64,000 nt of DNA from Zygnema circumcarinatum (lineage: Eukaryota > Streptophyta > Zygnematophyceae > Zygnematales > Zygnemataceae): assembly GCA_037447605.1 (NCBI GenBank), contig CM074809.1:3239716-3303715 (forward strand), in the 5' to 3' direction. Numbering within the stretch: position 1 is the stretch's first letter; each line of letters starts with the position of its first letter. Both the position numbers and the translations under genes were made by a program. This document shows positions 19,523 to 32,700 of the stretch, piece after piece. The notes below the pieces were generated by a model, which worked only from the letters and a program-made list of their open reading frames with translations, made no database searches and was not told where the DNA came from.

Positions 19523-22476
19523 GATGGCGCAGTTTCTTCTTACATTTCCTAAAGAAGAGATCGAGAGAGGGGGTCGGGGAAGGGAGGGAGAGGGAGAGGG
19601 GAAGGCGGCCGCCTCCTCCTTTCTACCGTACGGTGATACCAGGCGGGGGGGGCCCAGGCGGCAGCGCCGCAGTAACCGACAACTGTTGGGCCAGCTCGCA
19701 AGGCCGCCCGGCAGATAGTCGTTGATGCACACGTGGCGCCCTCTGATTGACTCGGCGGCGGAATGGGACCGTGAGGAGATCTTACAGATATGTCGGTGGC
19801 AGGTACATTTGGTGAGCTGTATACGTGGCACTATTTGAGTGGCTTCTGGGCAGGGTGGTACGGCCCCCCCTGAGATGCGTCCACGGTGGCCGTTGACCGC
19901 TGGGTGGCCGGCTATCCGCCAGCTGGACCAATGAGCGGCCGCCCGAAAGGAGGATCGCCGTAACGCTGGGCGGCAGCGATTGCCACGTCGGAGGAAGCTT
20001 CAACCAATCATAAGCCACCGACCACCAGATGGCTGGATTGCTGGCCTGTAGGAAAAAGAAACGTGGTTGTCGTTTTGTCATCGTGGTACACCAGGACGGA
20101 CGTACCGGCCGTGACCGACAGATCCGGCAGGTGCCGCGGCTTGCCGGCCGGCGGAAAGAAATCTGGGAGGCGCCGGCAGAGGCTGTGGGTCGATACGCCG
20201 GCGATATGGCAATTGGACGGTCGAGCTTGTCACAAACGACAAAATGTCCCGCCCTGTGACCAAAGCGGCAGCAATACCTGGCGCTTCTGATTGGATGGAG
20301 CAATCTAATGTGACGCATACATGGCACGAATAGGGTTTTGCCACGTGGTTTATGAGATTTTTTTTGAGGAGTGCTTGTCAATCTTTCAAAAAATCTCATA
20401 CTATATCTAGATCAAAATTAGTACATATGTATCGAGAAGACAGAGGTTACAAATGTACGGGTTTCGAACCGAGCCCTCCGTTTTTTCCTCAAGACTGGCA
20501 TTTGGCAGGGCGCGCGCGTACATCATAAATGGGCGGGGAGGAGGGGGCCGACCAAAGCGACAAGCGGCGAACTGTGCGGGCCAAATGTCGGCGTGTGATC
20601 GTAGTTTGGCGATTAGTGGACCGTACGGAACCGGGGATGGAGTGAATGCCGGCACCCAGGTCGAGCTGGCGCGTAACGTCCGTACAGGGCTGTGGCTCTT
20701 TGCCGAGGCGCCATACGCGCACCCCGAAGATGCTTTGTTCACACCCAAGTCAGCGTCAAATGAATTTCAGCCAATCAGGATTCAGGAGTCACCACCTGGC
20801 GAGGGAAAAATCCGGAAGGGAGATGGGGCGGAGAGCGGGCGGGGGGTTTGTCGTTTTGTGACGATATATTGTACAGTACCTTCCAGGCATATTGACGGCA
20901 GCCGGCGAAACTCTGCCGGCGGTGCCTGCCGGCCGGCGGCGGCCAGATCGTCTGACCCTTCGCTCCCGCGCGCTTATCGACAGTAGGAAAGTGTCGGCCG
21001 TCAGAGCCGATTTTACGACGATATGGCGATATGTTCGAGCAGGTCACCGACAAATGCGCGCATGTCGGAACATTGGGAGGTGGATCGACAAAAAGCAACC
21101 TCGGAGGAAACGACCGCGAACCTCGCAACTGATGGACACGGGTCGTTGGCGTTGATGGGTGGTTTCGATGGCTGCCACAACCCAGGCTTGCCATGTAAGG
21201 ACTTGGTCGGATGGTGAGGGCTGCATTGGACCATGCGTCACAGAGTCTCTTCAATAGAATTCACCAGATTCCAAGTGTGTGGATATGCATTGGTGTTACG
21301 ACGGTGATGCCATCATGGAATATTGCCTTATGTGGGACCAATGTGAACGGTCACTCATGGATGGCCTGTAAGCGAGAGAAAGGTGACGAGAAGAATCTGC
21401 TACTAGGCCTAATTCCAAGATGCAAGGGCATACTGTACAAAAACCATCAACTTCGCCATCACCGATGCCTAAACTGAAGCGCACTTGCTGTTGCGGCTGC
21501 CCGTGCCATGCCATGCAGAGGACTGCAGCAGCCCTCTCAATCCTCGTCTGCTTGAATCCCGCACAGGTGCTCAAAGGCACACCTCCTTGGCCCCCACTTG
21601 GAATGAGCCACATGTCCACCTTTGGACGCGTATACAGCCTCGCATCTCCTCAAAAGGAGTTTCCTTATTGGTCGATGTTGGCAGCTTTAACATCATTTGA
21701 CTTGCTTACCACTGAGAGTGTAACAGGAAGCGCCTCCTTCACAAAGCATGCGAAACCCTGTCTATTCACTTTCTTATCCTGCTTTCCTTTTTCTCCGTTG
21801 CGTGAGCTAAAGACTTCAATTAAGCTACCACCCAGCCTTTAGATATGCGAGCTTTCCTGCAACGGGGCGATGAGGATATGGGCCACAAACAATAGCTTTA
21901 GTTGTTCCTATAAGGGACGCCCATTTCCTGATCAACGTTTCACTAGTCGCAATACATCTCCCACTAAGTGCAATGATCCCGTGACCAGCACCTGCATCCG
22001 CATTCCAACCACCACCCCTTTAAACATTGCTTCTCACAGCGTTTCCTGGCCAAAGAAACTAGAAACAAACGAGAGTTTCACGAGAACTCAACATGCAATT
22101 CATTATCAGCCGTACCAGACTGGCTCTGAAGTCTTCTAGAAGAAAACCATTCCACTCCTAAAAGTTAAGCCGGCTGAGCTTTTGCATCTATATGTAGAAA
22201 GGAACCTATGGAAAGCTCGTTTCTTGGACTAGAGCAACTGCTTTCACTCACCCTCAAAGCAGACCCATGACAGTTCCCAGTCATAACCTAACTGCAGAAC
22301 CTACAGAACCTACAGCCTTCACAAAGATGCTCACACCTTTCAATTACATTTTCCCACAGACGAGAAGTGCGCATGATGTTTACTTGCTGGTTAAAGACCT
22401 TCCTTAAAGCAAGAATACTACCAGAGAATACCCACCGTGCCATTACCGCAAAATCCGAAAGAGAGCAAAAACCCAC
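19523..22476. promoter_or_regulatory. Intergenic region: upstream of the wall-type gene, downstream of the FPGS gene
   Basis: No ORF with recognisable content. The part proximal to the wall-type gene has a CCGTACGG palindrome (19626-19633), ACGTGGC words (19732, 19825, 20340), CCAAT boxes (20003, 20288, 20768) and further GTACGG words (20622, 20682). The part at 21200-22470 has ordinary composition and could hold the missing last exon of the FPGS gene, which I could not find. Confidence 0.5.
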
Positions 22477-25400
22477 CTGCAGTCGCAGCGAAGGCTGCTC
22501 CCTCACCGCTCGTCTGGCCATCTCCAGTGCTTCCAAAAGCGAAGGCAGGACCACGCTGGTGGGCCCCACAAAGCAGCCCTCCGCGGAGCCTCCGGTGGGG
22601 CCCACAGGGAGAGCGGCCGTACCCAAAAAAAACTCCGCAGGGGGTTCAGCAGTCCGGGAGATGGGGATTTCAGCCTGCACTGGCCCAGACTCTGCCACAA
22701 TCTGAAGATTCCATAGTTAGAACTTTTTCCCATCAACTTTTGTTTGGGACAATGCCTTCAATTTGAAGTTTGATTTGTGCAGCCATTCAGAAAAAAGCAT
22801 AATCCTTCTGTTACAGCGTCTGTGTTCTTAAGTTTGAACCGAACATGATTTTGCAGGCTCCACCAATATCACTATGGCTAACTACCGAACTATGACTCCA
22901 CTCTCCAAAAGTGTATTGACTTACCCCTCGTGCTTGCTACGCTCGCCGACGACTGAAGGGCCTCCCACGTGCGCTGAATACGCAACTGAAAACTGAGATC
23001 ATGGACTGTGGCTGAGTCTACAGGGGACTTAAATGATCCCAAAGAGGTGTATGAGGAGAGGCTTGGCACCACCATCGCCCTATGGAGGATGATACCTGCA
23101 GTCAGAAAATCGGCCCTGGCCAAATTTAAAGATTTGAAAACGCAGCTTGAGCCTATTGAGCTTGAGCGAGAGAGTTGAATGAGGGTGTTTGTAACGCAGA
23201 TATAGTTGAGGGAGAGCTAAGGGTTTACCGTTGCGACGTAGAACTGAAAGAAGAGGGGGGAGGAGGGCGGCCGGGTCCCTTTCAGGCATGCAGTTGAAAA
23301 GCAGAATCTGCATCGGCCATGGCTGCCACAATGAGAGAATGCGGGGGTACATAGAGAGGAGACCGGCATTTGCGGTGCAAGGAAGTCCATCTTAGTACTG
23401 CAGACTTAGTTTGTTTTTGTTCAAAATTCTTCTTGATGCTTGCTAAGTTCTAATCCGATTGTATCCAATGCTGACTGTTTCAACTGTTGGACACAAGCGC
23501 TGCTGAGATCTAACTCACTAACACATGAAATTTTTAACAGTAGTAAGAAAACCCTCCAACGTGAGCTCATTAGCATGCAACAACCCCATAGACACAGCCC
23601 TACATAGTTGCACGGTACGCATCGGTTGAGTCCCTATCGTTTCAGCCTTTGGAATTAAAAAAAAAAAAAAAAAGGGAAAAAATGCAACGTACCCTCCTCA
23701 AGTTTTCCTCCCCTATTCCGGCTCCCTCCTTATTTGCAGCTTCAGCAAACCACTTTCCGCAAACATCCATACTTTCGGGCGTGTGGGCGCCATCCAGAAA
23801 GAAAACAAGCTTCCCCTTTGTTTCAAAACTCAGGTCATTATTTCCCCCCTCCCTATCATAAAGAATTTGGGCCCGTCCTGGCCACTGCGCATCTCGCAGG
23901 CCACGGTGGTAGTGTTCAGGAAGTCTTCCTGCTCGCATTGCCTGCAGAAAGCAATAAAAAATTAGTTAAAAAAATCGTTAATTAATCATCAAAGCATGGT
24001 ATTCTTGTTTCCTGCAGTCCGTCTCCTCCTATTTTCCGTCCCGTCGACAAACACTGAACTCGGCAACAACTTTGGACTTGCTTTCCTAAAAACCTGATGG
24101 AAAAAGAGAAGAGGGGGAACAGGAAAAATCTATCTCCCACCCACCCTTCCCCCCCCTCCCCCCCAGCGTTAAACTCAAAAAGCAAAAGCATGCTAACTCT
24201 CACCTGCTCGAATTCCTGTACATGTGCGGTTTGGGCAGTTCGTTCGGCCCATGTTCTGCAAAGTGCTATTGCAAGCGCTGCATTTTCCCTCTGATGGCTG
24301 CCCGCAAGCCCTAATTGGACCTCTCCGAGGAGGGGGTCCAAAGGGGGGGCCGTTTCCAGTGGAATCTGAAATTCCCATTGCAGTGAGTGAGCCTTTACTT
24401 CTAATGCTCGTTGCAACCTTCTTTTCTGAACATCCTTTTTGCACAGCGGCGTAATCTGAAGTTCGAGATGGTGGCTACTGCGATGCCATTGTATATCAGG
24501 TCTTGCCATTTCGAAAGGTCATTTCAAGATTTTAGTGTGCTAGCTATCTCACAACTCCGGTGCAGATGTAGCCATTCATGTCTCAATCTCAGATCTACGT
24601 TGTACTGTGAGAAACTGATCTGCATGTCTTTCATTCATTCATTCATTCATTCGCTTGCTACCAACTTATGGAAACAAAAGAGCACCGTTTCTAAATCAGA
24701 CCTTTCGTTTCCTCGCAATGGATAGAAAAGATTTCGCCTTCCTAAACTTTAGGTTGAAGACCGTCACCTTCAATTTTTCTGCTTGTTTACGCAGTACCGC
24801 CATTGCCTCCTCTGTCTGGGCTGAAGTGAAAGCCGGAACGCCGGCCTGCAGGGGGAGAGTGGCCTTCCATCAGCCTCTGCCATTTGAATGGGGAGAGAAA
24901 GTAAAAAGGCACGAATAAGTTGAAAAGGGTACAGAAAACTCTCTCTGCAAATAACATGATATGGAGGGGGGGGGGGGGGGGGTTCATAGAAGCTATGGCC
25001 AACTAAGATTGACCGTTCCAAGCGCAAACAATCTCAGGAAACTAACAAACACTGAATAGCTTCCCGGAGAGTTTTAACTATAACTTTTTTCAAGGAAAAA
25101 ATAAGTTTGTTGGAAAGGGTGGGCAGTACCTTGAAAATGCCCGCTTTCTCGCCTGCAATTTCCGCCAGCGTGTACCCTGAAGGACCCAAATACAGAACTA
25201 ATAAGAAACAAACATAGACCGAGTTCCATCCCCAGAACGGTGGAGATAAACCAAAACCAAAAGCTTTTGGCGAACCAAAAGCTTGGATAGCACTAAGGGG
25301 CGTTAACTCTACATCCTCCAAAGAATGGAAAGGCCAGTTTGTCTAATTCATGGCTTGGGCCTGAACCTTTCAAGCTCGTTCAAAGGTGGCAGATTTTCTT

Positions 25401-28363
25401 CTCATAAGCACACCGATGATAAGCTTCACAAGCCAAGTTATCCATTTCTCGATTCAGAATTAGTTTTGTATCTTGATCTAGCAAAGTGGAAGATTTCGTT
25501 CAAACAATTTCCAAAACTATCTCGATCCTGATCTCTCTAAATGTCAAATTCATTCTCTTCTGAGATCCGAAAATGCATTTGAACCAACAGCGCAAGGAAA
25601 CTTTACAAGTGATTGATTCCCCACCAACATTGCTAGCTGATTGGGTTTTCCAGCCACAAAGTCCCTTCCTATTCTGACTAGAGGTAGAGATTGATCTGCA
25701 AGGTAACATCTTTCCTTTCCCAACGACTTCAAGAAAGAAGCGTTTGAGCGGATCAGTACCGCTGTGGCCTCACCGAGAAGCTCCATGTGGTCGTACCCCA
25801 GTTTTGAGACTCCACACACCACTGGCTGCTTCACCTGTGCCGATAATAAACGATTCCATCATCATTCCCAAAGATAGGCGACTCGCCCTCTAAAGAACAG
25901 GACAAAATCAGAACATTTCGATCTGAAACTGAAACGGAAACCGCTCACTTAAACACTAAAGAACGAAGGAAGTGTGGAAGGTCGAGCATGGGGAATTTCT
26001 TACCACGTTCGTGGCGTCGTACCTTCCTCCAATTCCAACTTCTAACAATGCAACGTCGACCTGCATGCAGTCCCAACCAAAACAGCGAGCCCTAGTGAAA
26101 CCCTTGTTGAGTATTAGAAGCTCCCTCAACAGATAACTTAATGGACGTACTATCGTGTCTGGAATTATAGCGAACTTGTACACATAGCCGCTAAGGGTAA
26201 GCATCACAACAACCATCGTGCAGGAGCAGGAGAAAGAGGAGGAGGAGGAGGACGTGGAGGGGGAGGAGCAGGAGGAGGAGGAGAAGGAGGAGGAGGAGGA
26301 GGGGGAGGAGGAGGAGGAGGAGGAGGAGGAGGAGGAGGAGGAGGAGGAGGAGGAGGAGGAGGAGGAGGAGGAGGAGGGGGAGGAGGAGGAGGAGAAGGAA
26401 GAGGAGGAGGAAAAAGAGGAGGAGAAGTTAGTGAGCCAAACCTTCTCTGCTGTGAACATACGAAAGGCGAGGAGTGTGAGGAATCGGAAGTAGGCGGGCA
26501 TGGGAACTTTTTCATTGCATTTTGCCTGTATAACCAAGTGCAGTTTCAGTGTGAATCAAACTATTCGGAACTTCAGGAAGTTGATCTCACACCACCCAAA
26601 CGTTTTGAAAGTGAAAAACTGTGGTTACGTATTTCGGCACCACAACCCTGCGTTCGAGTTGACTGTAACAATGAATTTGTTGCCGACCCGATCTAATTGT
26701 CCACTCACACATGATGACCATTGCTCATGAATATTGCAAGAATCATCAACGCGCTCATCATGAAATAACCAACGAAAGGTTCAGTACCTGAAAGCGATCG
26801 TAACACCACCAAAAGTGCTTCAGAAAAATCTCCTTCTCCGCTTCCTGCCTATACAATCAGCCCGATTCGTCATTGACATACCCCAATCAATCTATCACAT
26901 TACCTGTTGGGACATGCAGACTCTGCAGCAATTGATGTTAGATCTCCCAAATAGCGAAAATCACATTGCCTTTCTATGACACCCTCATCTTATATTTACT
27001 TAATTTTTTAATTTTTTAGCAACAGACAATAGGCTTCTTTGGCCTTTTTTGGCTTCCTTTTGAGTCAGAAGAGAGCCTGAGACCCTCACCCATTCAATCT
27101 GAACCGTTCGCGAATGTCAACAAGATGGGGGGATGTGAACATGCCCGTGGTAACTCCATGAGCACGCAATATGCTTTCTGCAAATGCACAGGTGGAGCCC
27201 TGCCATTTACGAGGAATCGGCAGAAATGAGCATTATTGCGCTCATCGACTCTCGGCGAACAAACAAAACTGTTTCCACTTCTCGCCTTATACCGCACCTC
27301 GAAACACTTTGACCGATGCTTCCTTATCCACACTCACTCAGTCAAAGCTTCGATTTCAATGTGGAGAAAAATATATCCCACATCGGCTACCTCTGTTTGG
27401 AAATCATCCATTTGAACAGATGAAGATCAGGACACTACCTTGTCAACATAGACAGTTTCAGTCCGCAGCTTCAAAAAACAAAGGGCCACTCAAAGGAAAA
27501 CTTAAAGGATAGAGCATTATAAGTAAACCACATCTCGCCAGGCTCAACCAGCCAAACTGCACACGTAGATTGTCTAGGGCCAAAACGTGACTTACCTTGC
27601 CTTTGGTGCCAGCTACATGGATCACCCTAAGCTTTGACAAAGGTTCTTCCAAATCCAACATCTGGCCCAGTTTCCAAAACCAAAAAAAATGGTGAGACGT
27701 AGGCAAAAGACTGGCCCTCCCAAGTAGAACAGAGCTTGCATTATCGCGAACTTGATAATGATCCTGCCAAAAAGAAATTCGCTTCAGCTAGATAAAAGAC
27801 ACGGTGTGGTTACTTAACAGAAATAATTTCGTAGCATGAGCTGCTCAGGGCCAAGTGGGCTTGACAGAAAGAAGAGTAAAATTTTCCTCCTTGTCATTAT
27901 TTTGCCCTCACATTCTTTAAGTCTAATGTCCAGAGAACAAAGCAAAGTGAGAAAAAGTAACCTGAAAACATCTAAATGTAACCTTAGCCTCTCATTAGTG
28001 TATAGTTCCTTCAGAGCCTTCCTGCTTCCCACTCAGGCTGCCTCAAGTTCCTCATTGCTCCACTTCAAGCCATACAATGCAGCAACCTTGCCATAATCCA
28101 TTCAGCAAGGTCATGCAACATCAAAATTTTCATACAATTCAAGCATGCATGCATGCCATTTGCATGAAAGAACATTGGTACACCATCGCCACCTGCACGT
28201 AAGCTTCCATCAACGAAAAAGCGTCTCCCCAATTCGAAGCATCCGCCCTCTTTCTCTGCGTTATGAGCCCTGACAGAGCGCTTAGGGCTGCAGAGTAGCC
28301 CCTTTCCCCGCTATCCGAAGCGGCAGCCATGGCTCCTGCACGAGGCTCCAAGAGCGCCTTCAT
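22477..28363 (-). CDS. FPGS: Folylpolyglutamate synthase (C-terminal exon not found)
   Basis: Adds glutamates to tetrahydrofolates, retaining them in the cell for one-carbon metabolism. Minus-strand exons: 28363-28193, 27661-27596, 27199-27090, 26848-26788, 26525-26442, 26060-26004, 25834-25774, 25176-25130, 24845-24768, 24425-24204, 23941-23693, 23307-23229, 23095-22925, 22691-22477. All junctions agree in phase and give 557 codons. Motifs in order: [13 protein letters not shown], the P-loop [15 protein letters not shown] split over exons 2/3, [95 protein letters not shown] and [10 protein letters not shown]. The usual last segment (VTGSLHLVGDVL-like) was not found, so at least one short exon is missing from this model. 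A second ATG at 28330 is an alternative start. No clear transit peptide is visible. Exon 10's acceptor is the least certain. Confidence 0.93.
26236..26427. repeat. GGA/GAG trinucleotide microsatellite in an FPGS intron
   Basis: About 190 bases of GGA repeats with GAA interruptions, immediately downstream (minus strand) of the exon ending FTAEK. Frames across it give poly-Glu, poly-Ser or poly-Pro and are not coding. Confidence 0.95.
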
Positions 28364-29778
28364 TCAGGGCTGTCGCCGCAGCAAGCAGGACTGCAGGAGG
28401 CGCTGGAGCAAGCACTTTCAGTTGGTCGTACGCCTGAAACTTGGAGATCAACTGAACTGTTTCTGTACGATAGGTGGATCGTACAGCTGCGAGTGACAGA
28501 AACTGTACGGTCAAATATTGGATTTACTATTTACACACCTTTTTGGTATATATACACACCTTAAAAAAATCCCAATACATACCATGAACCTAAAATAAAG
28601 TCTGACCAGCAGAAAAAGGTGTGTATCTATCATTTTCCTAAAATAAGAGGCTGTCTGGGCGCACAGCTTAGAGTCGCTTTTCCCCTTTTTTCCTCGACAC
28701 TTGAGCGACTTTTTGTAGCAACACAACTTCCGCCGTTGACGATCGCTGCAAGGCGGCTTGCCTTCATACGAAAACTCTCATACAATGAAAATTCAAATCA
28801 CTTTCTCTCTCCTCTGATTTGTCCCTCTCTCTCTCTATCTCTATCTTGTCTAGTCTCCTTCTCTCTGGACTCTATTTTCCTATCCGGAATCCATCGGAGC
28901 TTTCAAGGTTGGGAGCTGAGCGCTTCGAACAGGAATGGCGACTGTATGCGGGAATGAGGAGGCTTCCAAGGCCTGCAGCAGTCAGAAAGTGGTGGTTTCG
29001 GAGAGGAATGCGGAGAGCGAAAGGAAAGAGCATGCATGCCGTGCATGTTGTACGGGAGACTGCACGTGCGCAGTGCAGAGAGTTCCTCCACCCTTTCCTG
29101 TACCCTGGATGTCCGTCACAAACGGAACCTGTTCAGAGAGGCTCGCGCAGCGAAGCATAGAGTGGTATTTTGGACATTCTGGCTCCAGCAATGGTTTGCT
29201 GAGGATTCAATGCGGTAGCAACAGCCATCCCAGCCTGTATAGAGTTATTGTAGGTGGAGATTTGGCTCGAGAAGTGAGCAGATTCGGCATAGGATGTCCA
29301 GCGGCTAGAAAAGACTTTCTCACATACCCTGTCAGGGCTCACGTGAGAGCCGCCTTACTCGATGACAGTACCATAAACCTGCAACCTTACGTGTTCCCTG
29401 TAAGCAGGCTGCTAAAACTGGGGCGGCCTACAAGTGGACAATCGTTTGACGTCAATTTTTCAGCGGTATGAGCTGAACTTCAAAGCACATGCAGTGCATA
29501 TGAAATGCATTGTAGGATATTCTCAAAGAAAAAATCCAGGTGTTCTTCTTACCAATACTCCCTCTCTCTGCGCTACCCTCACTGGCTGTGCTTCAGGCCG
29601 ATGTTCCATTGCTCCTTCAAATGGCCTCTGATCGCACCCTCCTCCAGGCTGCAGGAAAGAGCAGGAAAAAATGGGGCCCCGTACATGCTGTACGGGCTCT
29701 CGGTACATTAAATGAAGGTTTGTCCTAGACAATTTTTTAGGAGCTTTATTCTTGAGACCGACCAGTCGGAATTTGCAG
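28364..29778. promoter_or_regulatory. Divergent region between FPGS and the TPR-RING gene, with probable 5' exons of the latter
   Basis: The first 570 bases look like a shared promoter: GTACG words at about 28429, 28465, 28483 and 28508, and a pyrimidine-rich stretch near 28805-28870. From about 28935 open frames appear on the plus strand (an ATG at 28935 in an AGGAATGGCG context, a Trp-rich segment at 29118-29215 reading FWTFWLQQWFAE, and an open stretch at about 29601-29720). They could be the first exons of the TPR-RING gene, but I could not join them in one phase. Confidence 0.4.
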
Positions 29779-32700
29779 AGAGCATTTTCGATTTGTGATT
29801 CTTGTTCTTGAGCGTTGTATTATCAAGCCAGTTTTTGCAATAAGTTGCGGCGCAATGTGCATTTGTCATCCCACTGAAATTGTGGCATCAATAGGACATT
29901 ATTACAAGCTATTAGCAGCTGCTGGGCTATCTCACGAAGTTGTTGATGTGCTGCCATTCTTTACAGGTGCTAAGCTGGTGAATCTGCTAGACCTTCATGA
30001 TGCTTGGTATCAAGCTGAGCTACCGAAAGTAATTGCAAGAGCAGGCATTCCGGTAAGTTTTTCAAGTAGACATCCGAGTATGCATGCACGTCCGTCATAC
30101 CACTCTTCACAATAGTCTTTTGGAGGGATAATCACGATTAGGGTAGGGTTAGTGCTTGCATGATTTGGTTCTAAACTTTGGTTGCTTTGCAGGCCTTTTG
30201 GCCATCCTTAGACTATTTGCAAGACGGAAGGAGATGGATGAAAGGCCGAATAGCAGCAGTAGAAATTGTGGACCAGATTCTGCAAAGTTATAAGGACAGC
30301 GATAAAAAACTGCGTTCAACAACCGTGCAAGTATTCAAGGAACTACTTTCACGACAATCTACACAAGCATCACTTGCTACAACAATCATTGGGACACATA
30401 CATGGAGCACTGCTCTGCACGCCACTGGCTTGGATAAATCACCCAAGGTGATCATACCTTTCTCGACTTTTCTGCATGCATACTCTTGACTAGATGACTG
30501 TCTTGTCTTGAGGCCTAAGGCGTTTGTTTTCTATTTGGAACAAATTACAACATTTCCCATTCAAGCATGCCACTTGTAGCATGCGGGAGAAAAAATGTTC
30601 AACAAGGAGTTATTCTGGGATGGTACATTACTCTGCTATTTACATAGTTTTCTTTTCCACGTGGAACAAGGTCGGCAAGGAATTTGAGTTGACCATTGTG
30701 GTTTAAAGGAAGTTGGGTACTTGTCTACAGGTACAAGGGTTGTGGCTTGCAGATAGGTTGACAACTTGTTACTTATGCCACCGGGTAGAGGAACGAGATT
30801 TTCTTGAAGGCACACGAGACCTTTCGAAACATCTGCAGGAAATTGGCAAAGATGATATCGCTGAAGAATATAAATGTTGGTGGGAACCTCTCAGGAAAGG
30901 CAGCAAGCACTATTTCGCTGATCAAAAGATGACAGAAATCCAAGTCTTAACAGTTTTGTGCCAGTCTTGCGAAGGCGGGGTTTGCTCTAGCTGTGCCGAT
31001 CGCTGCGTTGTTTGTGATGAAATCATCTGCCACCTCTGCTTTTCATTCGAGTGAGCAGTCATGGGCCTTACACCTCCACATCGTTCTTTCCTTTTTTTAT
31101 TGTAACTCAGAGCTGCAATTTTACTCAGCAACAATTTGCTCATTGATATTCTTGAACATGTGACAGTCATTTCCACTTTTTAGTTTACTCTTTTCCTTTG
31201 GAATTGTGTCTTGAACGCAGCTGTTGCTGATTGTGTTTTGCAGCTGTGATTCACGTTTGCTTGGAACCGTATGTGTCGCATGCTCACGATCCACAGCTTC
31301 TGCTGTCATCAGCCGTACGGTTGACATAGACAAGTGTACTCTCAGTGCTCGTACTAGTAAGGACGACATGAATGATATAGATGATCCAACGGCAAGAAAA
31401 AGAATAAAGTTCAGCGAGTTATGCCGTGGTACTTTAGTTGATAAAAATGGCCTCAATACTGCGATTGCTTCAACAGTTGGACTACACGAATTGGGAAAAA
31501 CAAATAGCACTTGCAAAAGCTCAACTCAGGACACAGTAGATAAGAATAAGAAAGATATACAGGATAAGAAAAAAGCAGCTTCTGCTGCCCCGGCGGAACG
31601 AGACAGAAGGGGAAGATTTGAGGAGGCAGGAGGCGGGGTTACGAAGACTCAAAACGGTGGTCCTCGGAAAACTGAAGCTTTGAAGAAGGGGCTGCATGCA
31701 AGCGATGGTAGTCAGTTCAGCAAGTTGCCAGAAATGCCATCTTCAACCAAGGCTATGAAGTCTGCTGCTAGTGTTGGAGAGTCATCTAGTGGACGTAGAT
31801 CGAACGTAGCAGATTTCTTCTATGTCATGCAAGAGGTTAAAAGCTATAAGGAGAAGGGCAATGCATTTTTCAAGGACGAGCAGGTAAGCCTTCTGAGCCG
31901 GTACTTATCAGCTTCTGCAAAATAACTGTTGTGATGAGTTTTGCGAAAAGCATATTTTTAAGTCTTCTTGTTGGCTTCCCTTGCTTTCCCGTTCAATACA
32001 CCTTAGCGGATGAAGCGGGATATTTTCTTTTAATGAGAAACTCGTTTGATTTGCGAATCTTCTATGGGCTTCCTCATATTTTGCGAAGAGGTGTGGTCTG
32101 CTTTTAAATATTTGTAACCACAAACGGAAGCTATCAGCTCGCCTAACTGTATCATGGACCTGGCTTACTCTTTTTCCAGGGAATGGATCTTTTTCCTTGG
32201 ATTACTTCATTCTTGTTATGTGCGTTGTTATCTCATTTCTTTTCTTGAACTCTCTTCTTTTTTTGGCAGTACCTGGCAGCCATGCAGGAGTATGTTTCTG
32301 CATCGGAGCTCTGCAAACGCAAAAAGGATCTCCTTGAAGAGGTGAGGACATGTCATTGGGTATGTGTTGTCGAGTGAAGCTGTATCCCAGGTCAGTTCAA
32401 TCCGGAATAGCTGAGAGGTAATACTGTAATGTAAAAGAAAGATATGGCTGACCTGACAGAGATAGCACCGCCGACTCAGCTAAGATCTGCGAGTGTAACC
32501 CTTGGCTACTTTTCTAAATTCTTCCTAGGAAGCATTAGACCACTTGCAGTCTGTTCTGCTAGTGAATGTTTGTAGTGCCTTTGCATGCTTCTGCATTATC
32601 AGATCCTATGATCTGAATCTGTGGACGTTTCTTGTCGTAGGGCAGAGTGCTGGCTTGGAGCTGGCCCGCTTGGAGTACTTCCAGTTACGAAGTTCTGTCT

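Noticed and set aside
20453-20986. A 177-codon plus-strand ORF in the wall-gene upstream region
   Set aside because: No recognisable motif, no splice-supported continuation and overlapping open frames on the other strand; treated as chance.
26204-26515. Glu-rich plus-strand and Pro/Ser-rich minus-strand proteins
   Set aside because: Frames of a GGA microsatellite in an FPGS intron.
27596-27763. A longer version of FPGS exon 2 starting at 27763
   Set aside because: It stays open, but the extra residues do not fit the family; the acceptor at 27661 gives a seamless match to the expected sequence before the P-loop.
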